A stretch of DNA of 64,000 nucleotides from Paenibacillus sp. Root52 (lineage in GTDB: Bacteria; Bacillota; Bacilli; Paenibacillales; Paenibacillaceae), in the NCBI RefSeq assembly GCF_001426865.1, contig NZ_LMFO01000015.1:1-64000 (forward strand), given 5' to 3'. Positions 56,934-64,000 of this stretch are shown here, one piece after another. The stretch's first letter is position 1. The number at the start of each line of letters is the position of its first letter. The position numbers and the translations under genes are program-made. The notes under the pieces are model-generated. The model made no database searches. It had not been told where the DNA came from and saw nothing but the letters and a program-made list of their open reading frames with translations.

Positions 56934-57770
56934 CTATCCTGTAATACCTTGGAGGACGCCTACCTGCATTTGCTGCCTGATCTCTCTTACCGACAGCACT
57001 GAGGCCATTAGACTACGGGTATAGGGATGATTAGCCGAATGATTCAACTGCGAACTTTCCACCACTTCAACCACTTCTCCTTGATGCATCACCGCAATCC
57101 GGTCACTTACCTGCTGTACCACGGCTAGATCGTGAGAGATGAAAATCGTGGAGATATTCGTCTGCACACGAAGCTGTTTCAACAGCTGGAGGATTTGCTG
57201 CTGGATGGAGGCATCCAGCGCCGAAGTTGCTTCGTCAAAGATAATGATATCCGGTTGAACCCCCATGGCACGGGCGATGACAACCCTCTGCTGCTCACCA
57301 CCACTCAGCTCGTGGGGATATTTACTGGCAGCTGATACCGGTAACCCTACTCGTTCTAACAATTGAAGTGCTTCTTCGCCAGCCTGTCCGCGTCTAGATA
57401 TGCCATAGTTCACCAGAGGTTCACTAATAAAGGCTCCGATCTTCAAGCGTGGGTTAAAAATCGCCGACGGCTCTTGAAAAACCATCTGAATCTGCTTGCG
57501 CTGCAGCCTCAGTGCCTCTCCCTTCAATCGAGTAATATCCTGCTGATGATACCTGATCTGCCCTGAACTCACTCTCTCCAGATGTGTCACACATTTGGCA
57601 AGGGTGCTCTTACCACTACCACTTTCACCAACAATCCCTAGGCACTCGCCTGGATAGAGATTTAAGTTGATCGAACGTAGAGCATGCACTGCCTTTTGCC
57701 CCTTCGCTTCATACGTCTTGCACAGATCTTTCAACTCCAGAATCGGGTTTACACCATGTCTCATATTCAT
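56934..57770 (-). CDS. Nik/Opp-type ABC transporter ATPase (NikE/OppF-like)
   Basis: 278 residues. Walker A GESGSGKST, signature LSGGEQQRVVIARAM, Walker B IIIFDEATSALD, and H-loop ISHDLAVV. The distal ATPase of a five-gene peptide/nickel-family importer. Its start overlaps the NikD-like stop by 4 nt. It works as a heterodimer with that subunit. Being last in an operon led by a cobalamin riboswitch points to cobalt, nickel or corrinoid supply rather than peptide uptake. Confidence 0.9.
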   Translation of the reverse strand: MNMRHGVNPILELKDLCKTYEAKGQKAVHALRSINLNLYPGECLGIVGESGSGKSTLAKCVTHLERVSSGQIRYHQQDITRLKGEALRLQRKQIQMVFQEPSAIFNPRLKIGAFISEPLVNYGISRRGQAGEEALQLLERVGLPVSAASKYPHELSGGEQQRVVIARAMGVQPDIIIFDEATSALDASIQQQILQLLKQLRVQTNISTIFISHDLAVVQQVSDRIAVMHQGEVVEVVESSQLNHSANHPYTRSLMASVLSVREIRQQMQVGVLQGITG

Positions 57771-58558
57771 TGGCCTCCCAGATCAAGCTCGGGTACGGCT
57801 TGTAATAGCTGCCGAGTATACTCTTCTCGTGGATTCGTAATCAGATTAGCCGCCTTTCCATACTCAACCAGTGTCCCATGCTGCATCACACCGATCTGAT
57901 CCGCCATATGGGCTGCAACCGCCATATTATGCGTTACCATGATGATGCCTGTTCCTTTTCGATCTCTCAGTTCATGCAGACGTTTCAGCACTTCGAGCTG
58001 GGTCGTTACATCCAATGCACTGGTGGGTTCATCGGTCAGGAGAAGTTCCGGCTCCATCGTTACCGCCATGGCAATAGCCGTTCGTTGCTTCATTCCGCCA
58101 CTGAGCTGGTTAGGATATGCATTCATAATCTGCTGTGGATCTTGCAACCCCATCCCAGATAACATGTTCAGCGCCATGTCGTAGGCTGTCTTCTTGGATA
58201 TGTTGAAATGGGTACGAATGGCCTCAATATATTGGCTTCCCACTTTACGAATCGGATTGAGATACGAACCACTCGCCTGAAATACAATCGCTATCCGTTT
58301 ACCCCGAATCTGGCTCCACTCTGCCGGAGAATAGCTTAATATCGACCTTCCCTGAAAAATAACCTCTCCACTCGTACATTGCCCTCCATCGGGTAACATA
58401 CCAAGTATCGCACGAAGTAATGTAGACTTCCCGCTGCCGCTCTCGCCTACAATGCCCACGATCTCACCGGGTCCCATAGTAAAAGACAGATCTCGCAGCG
58501 CGGCTGATCCGCTCTGATACGTCACCGAAAGATTCCGTATATCTAATAGCGGCTTCAT
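57767..58558 (-). CDS. Nik/Opp-type ABC transporter ATPase (NikD/OppD-like)
   Basis: 263 residues. Walker A GESGSGKST, signature LSGGMKQRTAIAMAV, Walker B LLLTDEPTSALD, H-loop VTHNMAVA. At 263 residues it is NikD-sized and lacks the longer C-terminal extension with cysteines common in OppD proteins. The ATG overlaps the stop of the binding-protein gene by one base (TAATG), indicating coupling. Confidence 0.9.
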   Translation of the reverse strand: MKPLLDIRNLSVTYQSGSAALRDLSFTMGPGEIVGIVGESGSGKSTLLRAILGMLPDGGQCTSGEVIFQGRSILSYSPAEWSQIRGKRIAIVFQASGSYLNPIRKVGSQYIEAIRTHFNISKKTAYDMALNMLSGMGLQDPQQIMNAYPNQLSGGMKQRTAIAMAVTMEPELLLTDEPTSALDVTTQLEVLKRLHELRDRKGTGIIMVTHNMAVAAHMADQIGVMQHGTLVEYGKAANLITNPREEYTRQLLQAVPELDLGGQ

Positions 58559-60159
58559 TATTGGTCAACCTTGATCTTACGATCCAGCAAGTAGAAGTCG
58601 ATCGGATACATCGTCGCCCCCTGGACCGTGCTTTTGCTAACAATATTGATTGGCGTGTAGGTCACGAACAGATATGCCGCATCATCCAGAATCATCTGTT
58701 GCGCTTCCGCCGCCAATGCATACCTTTTCTCCACATCGAATTCCGAATGCAGTTGATTGATCACAGCATCCAGCTTCTTGTTGCTATAACCACCTACGTT
58801 CCACTCGGCTCCGGTCTTGAAGTAGAAATCGAGAATATATTGCGGATCTCCTGTAATCCCCGTATTAATGCTGGTTAAAGCGAGATCGAAATTACCACTC
58901 TTCTGATGATCCGTCAGGTCTTCATAAGAGGTCATCTCCAACTGGATACCAATCTCCTTCAATTGGGACTGCATCGCAGCAGCTACAATGGAATCCGATT
59001 CGTAAGCCGTGTTGAGGATCAACTGGAGTGATATTCTCTCTCCATCCTTTTCCCGAATACCATCGCCGTCAGTATCCTTGTAGCCCGCATCATCGAGCAA
59101 TTGTTTAGCTTTGTCGGGTTCGTAGCTATATCCGTTGATTTGATCATATCCAAATGGGAGAGCTGACGTGAACGGCCCTTTGGCTCCCTGACCCCCCACA
59201 AGTGTGTTCGCATACATGTCCCGATCAATACCATAGGAAATGGCATGGCGCACTTCAGGATCACTCAAGAATGGGTTCTTCAGATTAAACCAGACAAACT
59301 GTGTTCGTAGACTCGGGATTTCATCAATCGTATATTGGTTCTTATCTTGAAATAATGCGAGTGTGCTTCGACCAACATTACTTGCCACATCAATTTCACC
59401 GGATTGTAAGGCAAGCGCACGCGTGCTATCGTCCTTGATATACTTTAGCGTCATTGTGTCTAGATCGGCGGCACCGTCCCAATACCCATCATACTTCTTC
59501 ACCTGAATCTCTTGATCTGGGGTATAGGATGTCACCATAAATGGTCCTGTAGCGATAGGCTCACTGCTGAACTTGGATGTATCCGCAGTGGTATCCACGA
59601 TGACAAACAGTGGTTCGGCAATATTTCCAAGCAGCGATGCGTAAGGCTCCGTCGTCTTAATCGTAAGGTCCTGTCCTTCCGCTGTCATGGAAGCAATCGG
59701 TAACGTGGACTGCCCCCGTTCATTTAATTCCAGTGAGCGCTCAATCGATTTTTTCACAGCCTCTGCTGTCACCTTATTGCCATTGTGGAACGTTACGCCA
59801 TCACGAATATGAAAATGCCATGTCTTCTCATCGATCCGATCCCACGTATCCGCAATTTTGGGAACCAACTTCATATTTTCATCAAATTGAACCAACGTCT
59901 CCCCAATTGCTGCACGCGTAAGTGTCCAGCCATTCCATTCCTCTGCAGGATCCAGATTGCTGCCAAGCCAAAATAACGCAACGTTCAAGTGGGTTGGCTT
60001 TCCCGGTTGGCTCTGATCCGTTTGCTCGGATTGCGCTGATTGCCCAGACTTGTCCGTTCCATCGGTTGTCTGGGATGCACTTCCACATGCTGCAAGCACA
60101 AATAACATCACGATGGATAACGCCATAAGCATAAGTGACTTCCTGCGAATAAAGTTCAT
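58558..60159 (-). CDS. Nik/Opp-type substrate-binding lipoprotein (SBP_bac_5)
   Basis: 533 residues from ATG 60159 (GGGGGAACG site); the longer frame lacks a site and would bury the signal peptide. Lipoprotein signal with lipobox LAAC (Cys25), then a Gln/Ser-rich linker. Family 5 motifs: WHFHIRDGVTFHNGNKVTAEAVKKS, GPFMVTSYTPDQEIQV, the VRHAISYGIDRD stretch and the C-terminal ASTVQ-like closing segment. NikA, CntA and OppA share this fold, so the ligand (metal chelate, metal or peptide) cannot be read off. The riboswitch context favours a cobalt-linked ligand. Confidence 0.88.
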   Translation of the reverse strand: MNFIRRKSLMLMALSIVMLFVLAACGSASQTTDGTDKSGQSAQSEQTDQSQPGKPTHLNVALFWLGSNLDPAEEWNGWTLTRAAIGETLVQFDENMKLVPKIADTWDRIDEKTWHFHIRDGVTFHNGNKVTAEAVKKSIERSLELNERGQSTLPIASMTAEGQDLTIKTTEPYASLLGNIAEPLFVIVDTTADTSKFSSEPIATGPFMVTSYTPDQEIQVKKYDGYWDGAADLDTMTLKYIKDDSTRALALQSGEIDVASNVGRSTLALFQDKNQYTIDEIPSLRTQFVWFNLKNPFLSDPEVRHAISYGIDRDMYANTLVGGQGAKGPFTSALPFGYDQINGYSYEPDKAKQLLDDAGYKDTDGDGIREKDGERISLQLILNTAYESDSIVAAAMQSQLKEIGIQLEMTSYEDLTDHQKSGNFDLALTSINTGITGDPQYILDFYFKTGAEWNVGGYSNKKLDAVINQLHSEFDVEKRYALAAEAQQMILDDAAYLFVTYTPINIVSKSTVQGATMYPIDFYLLDRKIKVDQ

Positions 60160-60172
60160 TTTCGTTCCCCCG

Positions 60173-61006
60173 TTATTTGATTTCTTTCTTAGGATCAAGC
60201 ACATCTCGAAGGCTGTCTCCCAATAAATTAAAGATCATAACCGTGCCAAATATCGCGAGCCCCGGATAAATTAACAACCATGGTGCAGTCTGTAGATATC
60301 GTCTGCCTTCATTCAGCATTGCTCCCCATTCCGGTTCAGGTGGCTGTGCACCAAGTCCGAGGAAGGATAGACCCGAGATGGATAACATCATGCCGCCCAC
60401 ATCCATCATAGCCATGACGATTAGCGGTGAGATCATGTTGGGTAGGATCGTCCTGATAAGGATCTGACTCCACCGTGCACCGCCGAAGGCGGCGGCCGCG
60501 ACATACTCCTTTTGCTGTAATGAAATGACAAGCCCTCTGGCAAGACGTGCGTATTTCGCCCACCACACCACTGACAGAGCCACCACCGTGTTGAATAATC
60601 CTGGTCCCAACATGCCAACTACAGCAATAGCGAAGATCAACCCTGGAAAAGCCATGAGTGTATCTGTTAAACGCATTAATATGGTATCTGTTACACCCCG
60701 AGCGAATCCCGATATCATGCCAATCGTCACACCCAGTACGAAGACTATACCCGTCATCATAAAGGTGAGAAGTAACGAGGTGCGCGCCCCATACAGAAGA
60801 CGTGACAATATACATCGCCCAAGCTGGTCTGTACCCAAGGGATACTCCGCACTAGGTGGTTGCAGCACATGGGCAAAGTTCGTTGTCAGTGGATCATGGG
60901 GTGCCAAGATCGGTGCAATCATCGCTAGAACTATCCAGCATCCGGTTAAGGCTAGAATTAACGTAAACCAACGATTTTGTTTGAATACCTGCATCATTTC
61001 GCTCAT
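60173..61006 (-). CDS. Nik/Opp-type ABC permease (NikC/OppC-like)
   Basis: 277 residues with a DppC-like N-terminus (IAPILAPHDPLTTNFAHVL, GTDQLGRCILSRLLYGARTS), five to six predicted helices and the EAA loop AAAAFGGARWSQILIRTILPN. The C-terminus has the conserved GAQPPEPEWGAMLNEGR. It directly abuts the NikB-like gene (TAG then ATG) and ends 13 nt before the lipoprotein start. Confidence 0.92.
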   Translation of the reverse strand: MSEMMQVFKQNRWFTLILALTGCWIVLAMIAPILAPHDPLTTNFAHVLQPPSAEYPLGTDQLGRCILSRLLYGARTSLLLTFMMTGIVFVLGVTIGMISGFARGVTDTILMRLTDTLMAFPGLIFAIAVVGMLGPGLFNTVVALSVVWWAKYARLARGLVISLQQKEYVAAAAFGGARWSQILIRTILPNMISPLIVMAMMDVGGMMLSISGLSFLGLGAQPPEPEWGAMLNEGRRYLQTAPWLLIYPGLAIFGTVMIFNLLGDSLRDVLDPKKEIK

Positions 61007-61945
61007 CTACACATCCACTTCCAGTCGAATCCGAGGATCCCGCAGATGCGTCCATAGATCAACAAGCAGATTCAGCGTGACATATATCGTCGCCATCCAC
61101 ATGACATAACCCTGAATCAACGGGTAATCCCGTGTGAAAATGGCATCTACCGCCATCTGACCTACGCCTGGCCACACAAACAGACTCTCTACAATGGCTG
61201 CACCACCTAATAATGTCCCGGTAGACATGCCCATCAAGGTCACAATCGGCAAGAGTGCGTTCGGCAAAATATGATGCATAATGACCTGTCTCTCCTTCAC
61301 ACCTCTGGATCTCGCTCCGCTCACATAGTCCTGAGACATTTCATCCAGCATAACCGCTCGGATCTGCCTGCTGTATTGTGCAATCAGCGGAACTGCCAGC
61401 GTACAGGTAGGCAGGATGAGGCTGTTCCATCCCGTGCTCCCCATCACTGGCAGCAGCTTCAATTGAACGCCAAATACGAGCATGAGTAACATTCCCAGCC
61501 AGAAGCTTGGCATGGACAACCCAGCAAAAGAGAATAAACGAATCACATAATCCAACCATTTATTCCGATAAATTGCCGAGAGAATCCCCAGTGGAAAAGA
61601 GATCACGATGACGATAAGCATAGCGCTGCCTGTTAGCCGTAGTGTTGCTGGTAGACGAGACAACAATATGTCCACTACAGGGCGATCATATTTATAGGAA
61701 GTACCAAAATCACCTTGCAGCACCTGCCCCAGCCATGTCCCATAACGCATCCAAAAGGGCTGGTCGAGCCCAAGCTGACTTCGCACCTGTCTGACCAACT
61801 CGTCGGTTGGCGTGATCCCCGTGGACATCAGCATTAGCCTCGCCGGGTCTCCTGGAGACAAGTAGGTTAACAGGAAAGTCAGAAAGGTAATGCCGAACAA
61901 TACGGCTACCAGTTGAACTAATCTTTTAATGATGTATCTGCTCAC
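61007..61945 (-). CDS. Nik/Opp-type ABC permease (NikB/OppB-like)
   Basis: 312 residues from GTG 61945, with GGGGAGAGG 12 nt upstream; the size fits NikB (about 314) and the protein then begins SRYIIKRLVQLVAVLFGITF as the family does. The frame stays open to a TTG at 62017, but that part overlaps the riboswitch terminator and looks non-coding. EAA loop: SGARSRGVKERQVIMHHILPN. First gene of the operon after the cobalamin riboswitch. Confidence 0.9.
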   Translation of the reverse strand: MSRYIIKRLVQLVAVLFGITFLTFLLTYLSPGDPARLMLMSTGITPTDELVRQVRSQLGLDQPFWMRYGTWLGQVLQGDFGTSYKYDRPVVDILLSRLPATLRLTGSAMLIVIVISFPLGILSAIYRNKWLDYVIRLFSFAGLSMPSFWLGMLLMLVFGVQLKLLPVMGSTGWNSLILPTCTLAVPLIAQYSRQIRAVMLDEMSQDYVSGARSRGVKERQVIMHHILPNALLPIVTLMGMSTGTLLGGAAIVESLFVWPGVGQMAVDAIFTRDYPLIQGYVMWMATIYVTLNLLVDLWTHLRDPRIRLEVDV

Positions 61946-62014
61946 GCGTTCAGACGTCCTCTCCCCGAAGCTCCATCGCTCTGCAATGGAATGGTACGAT
62001 CTATCCCGTTCTAC

Positions 62015-62054
62015 CAAAAAAGCGCCCTTCTCCGTGTTACCGGTTAAGGACGCC
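62015..62054 (-). terminator. Riboswitch expression-platform terminator
   Basis: On the minus strand GGCGTCCTT pairs with AAGGGCGC (one G-U pair) and is followed by T6. It lies about 80 nt after the cobalamin aptamer and 70 nt before the NikB-like start, a standard place for a transcriptional off-switch. Confidence 0.75.
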
Positions 62055-62134
62055 TTAAATAGACAGATTTTCAGAAAAAATCATGCTTCTCTAAACACCT
62101 TCCTATCTCCCGTAGGTTACTAACGTGTCGTTAA

Positions 62135-62310
62135 ATTAGGCAGGTCTCCTGGCTCCAGAATCATCGTCAGACAGCACCTTCCCGGCTTACACCAGTGGCA
62201 ATACGCTGTATAACTCCTCTGTTACAGTGGCGGGACCGCGCCGGTATTACACCGGACTTCCCTATTAAGCTTTTATCTGAATCGATAAAGCACCTAATTC
62301 CACATATTCA
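62135..62310 (-). ncRNA. Cobalamin riboswitch
   Basis: Minus strand carries the aptamer landmarks in order: GGTGCTTTAT, GGGAAGTCCGGTGTAA, GCGGTCCCGCCACTGTAA, AAGCCGGGAAG, and the B12 box AGCCAGGAGACCTGCC. It leads into the Nik/Opp-type operon. Adenosylcobalamin binding should end transcription at the terminator at 62015-62054. Boundaries are approximate. Confidence 0.95.
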
Positions 62311-62386
62311 ATTGGTTTCTGTACAAGTATAGCTGGCAGGCCAATAATGTTCAAAACTTTTATTACGTGAAATTAAAATAATCGAT

Positions 62387-63229
62387 TTATATCGTTAGAT
62401 TAGGCTGTAATCTTGATGCTTTGGGGGACACTCCTGTTACCCGCTTGAACATCTTAGAAAATAACAACGGGTCGGTGTAACCTACGGAATGGGCTACCTC
62501 ACTAATGGACAATACAGGGTTCTGCAGCAGCTCAGCCGCCCGGTGGATTCGATATTCAAGGAAGAACGTCTGAAGTGACTTGCCATACCGCTCCTTGAAA
62601 AGCCCTGAGAGATACGTACGATCTAACCCCACAGATTGAGCGATATCCAGGATCGAGGTCTTCTGACTGTACCTATTCTCCATATATTGAAGAGCCTGGC
62701 GGATATATTCTTCCTTGGTGGACACAGGACGATGTGTCTGTTCTTCTGTTTCGGGAGAAGAGGCGATCAGCTCCGCAATTAACCGATATAACAGGCTCTG
62801 GCTGAATATATCTCCGCCATGTCGCGATGAAGCCTGAACCATGTCGGTGTACAATCGTTCAAACCATACAGGGTCTTGAGCTTGAAATACCGGGTGTTCT
62901 GGACTTAGATAGGCTCGCTGCATAAATGTCTTGGCATGTACACCTCTGAATCCAAACCACGAATATGTCCATGGATCACTTGCATCTGCCTCATAATGGA
63001 TGATCGTATCTGGAACAATGATGAATCCCTGTCCTTGTGACAGATGGTATTCCCGGTTCTCCATCTGCACCGTGCCTCGCCCTTCATGAATGTAATGAAT
63101 GATGTAGGAATCGCGGACACCAGGCCCCCAATAATGAGACGGCTCACAAGCTTCCCACCCGAAAAAGAGCAGTACCAGCTCCATCTGTGTCCAATCTAAA
63201 GAAACCACATTCATTTCAATTCGACTCAT
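62387..63229 (-). CDS. AraC-family transcriptional regulator (RafR/MsmR-like)
   Basis: 280 residues from ATG 63229 (GGAAGGAAG 8 nt upstream). The N-terminal cupin (about 1-150) has GPGVRDSYIIHYIHEGRGT and QGQGFIIVPDTIIHYEAD, the sugar-sensing form of AraC proteins. The C-terminal two HTH units (about 180-275) read ILDIAQSVGLDRTYLSGLFK and ISEVAHSVGYTDPLLFSKMF. It is divergent from the GH4 alpha-galactosidase gene and probably activates it in response to galactosides (inference from position and family). Confidence 0.9.
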   Translation of the reverse strand: MSRIEMNVVSLDWTQMELVLLFFGWEACEPSHYWGPGVRDSYIIHYIHEGRGTVQMENREYHLSQGQGFIIVPDTIIHYEADASDPWTYSWFGFRGVHAKTFMQRAYLSPEHPVFQAQDPVWFERLYTDMVQASSRHGGDIFSQSLLYRLIAELIASSPETEEQTHRPVSTKEEYIRQALQYMENRYSQKTSILDIAQSVGLDRTYLSGLFKERYGKSLQTFFLEYRIHRAAELLQNPVLSISEVAHSVGYTDPLLFSKMFKRVTGVSPKASRLQPNLTI

Positions 63230-63305
63230 ATCACGCACTTCCTTCCGTCGATACACATAACAAATGTTATTTAAATTATAACAGGTAAATAGGGCTTATT
63301 GTCTC

Positions 63306-63319
63306 TGTAAGCGACACCA
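63306..63319 (+). promoter_or_regulatory. Weak cre-like site upstream of the GH4 gene
   Basis: TGTAAGCGACACCA matches the cre consensus at 12 of 14 positions, about 100 bp upstream of the GH4 start in the divergent regulatory region. Confidence 0.35.
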
Positions 63320-63421
63320 TAAATGGGATTATGCCATATTTAAGATAGGTTGCACCATAGTTATCCTCCTCCAATGAGCCTATAGTGAAGGTACAACAAA
63401 TTCAGGGAGGCTGAACTTTAG

Positions 63422-64000
63422 ATGAGCAAAATTACATTCCTCGGTGCAGGAAGCACCGTCTTTGTCAAAAATGTATTAGGTGACGTTATGATGACCGAAG
63501 CACTGCAAGATTTCGAGCTGGCTTTGTATGATATTGATGCCGAGCGTCTGAGCGATTCGGAGCGTCTGTTAACTAGCATGGCACGTTCTCTGGGAAGCCG
63601 CTGTAGCGTGAAAGTATATACGGATCGCAAAGAAGCTCTGCGCGGAGCCAAATATGTCATTAATGCAATTCAAGTGGGCGGATATGATCCGTGTACTATT
63701 ACCGATTTTGAAATTCCGAAGAAATATGGACTGCGTCAGACGATTGCGGACACACTTGGTATTGGGGGAATCTTCCGCAACCTACGTACCATTCCGGTGA
63801 TGCTCGATTTTGCCCGGGATATGCAGGAAGTGTGCCCAGACGCTTGGTTCTTGAATTACACGAATCCGATGGCCGTGCTTACCAATGTCATGAACGTGCA
63901 TGGCGGCATCAAAACGGTAGGACTGTGTCATAGTGTGCAGATCTGTGTGCCTCATCTGTTTGATGCCCTGGGCATCGATCAGACAGGCGTGGTTGCTAAG
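63422..64000 (+). CDS. melA: Alpha-galactosidase, GH4 (partial, runs off the window)
   Basis: The first 193 residues of a GH4 enzyme, usually about 430 long. N-terminal NAD-binding loop (ITFLGAGSTVFVKNVLGD), the NAIQVGGYDP and QTIADTLGIGG stretches, the NYTNPMAV motif and the Mn-binding GLCHSVQ motif. GH4 enzymes cleave glycosides by an NAD/Mn2+-dependent redox mechanism; the pattern here is that of MelA alpha-galactosidases acting on melibiose and raffinose-type sugars. Start ATG has AGGGAGG 11 nt upstream. Divergent from the AraC regulator. Confidence 0.9.
   Translation, partial: MSKITFLGAGSTVFVKNVLGDVMMTEALQDFELALYDIDAERLSDSERLLTSMARSLGSRCSVKVYTDRKEALRGAKYVINAIQVGGYDPCTITDFEIPKKYGLRQTIADTLGIGGIFRNLRTIPVMLDFARDMQEVCPDAWFLNYTNPMAVLTNVMNVHGGIKTVGLCHSVQICVPHLFDALGIDQTGVVAK

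Noticed and set aside
61946..62017. N-terminal extension of the NikB-like permease (TTG 62017)
   Set aside because: It would be translated from the U-run of the riboswitch terminator and precedes the conserved permease N-terminus.

Overview
The window looks like a chromosomal segment of a Paenibacillus-type Firmicute. Evidence: strong AGGAGG-type ribosome binding sites with frequent TTG/GTG starts, CcpA (cre) sites, YesM/YesN-type sugar-sensing two-component genes, LicT/RAT antitermination, a cobalamin riboswitch, and proteins that read like Bacillales families (KamA, BglP, YwqA/YwqB-like helicase pair). Base composition is moderate, with AT-rich intergenic stretches. No mobile element, CRISPR array, tRNA or rRNA gene was found.

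The centrepiece (about 8.4-36.0 kb, all on the minus strand) is a nonribosomal peptide synthetase (NRPS) cluster. In transcription order it is: ArsR-like regulator, MFS exporter, lysine 2,3-aminomutase (kamA), then four NRPS genes with seven modules: [C-fragment]-A1-T-C-A2-T / C-A3-T-C-A4-T-E / C-A5-T-C-A6-T / C-A7-T-TE. KamA ends 73 bp before the first synthetase. The first A domain begins with the pocket residues D-A-E-S known from lysine-activating domains, so beta-lysine (or lysine) is the inferred first residue. A2 carries a clear glycine code. A3-A6 share a related hydrophobic, Leu-like code and A7 is unassigned. One epimerization domain puts a D-residue at position 4. The predicted product is a (beta-)Lys-Gly-X-(D)X-X-X-X heptapeptide that I do not recognise as a described compound. 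Oddities are a loading module with only half a condensation domain, two almost identical A-T segments in NRPS2 and NRPS3 that share a 13-14 residue deletion near core A10, and a terminator-like hairpin in front of the last synthetase gene.

Left of the cluster (0.6-8 kb) are a GNAT acetyltransferase and a carbohydrate ABC importer (lipoprotein and two permeases, no ATPase) followed in the same operon by a YesM-like kinase and YesN-like regulator, with a perfect cre site in the leader. Right of the cluster (36.5-48.4 kb) are a large GH88/105-type hydrolase, a small soluble chemoreceptor, an EEP-fold nuclease/phosphatase, a SWIM/SNF2 pair, a secreted coiled-coil protein, and a divergent TetR / DJ-1-PfpI pair.

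From 48.6 to 54.0 kb lies a beta-glucoside operon (LicT antiterminator, EIIBCA PTS, 6-phospho-beta-glucosidase) with two RAT/terminator leaders and an unexpected KdgT-family permease as last gene. It is followed by an ECF sigma/anti-sigma pair, uridine kinase, a five-gene Nik/Opp-type ABC transporter under a cobalamin riboswitch (probably cobalt or corrinoid uptake), and a divergent AraC regulator / GH4 alpha-galactosidase that runs off the right edge.
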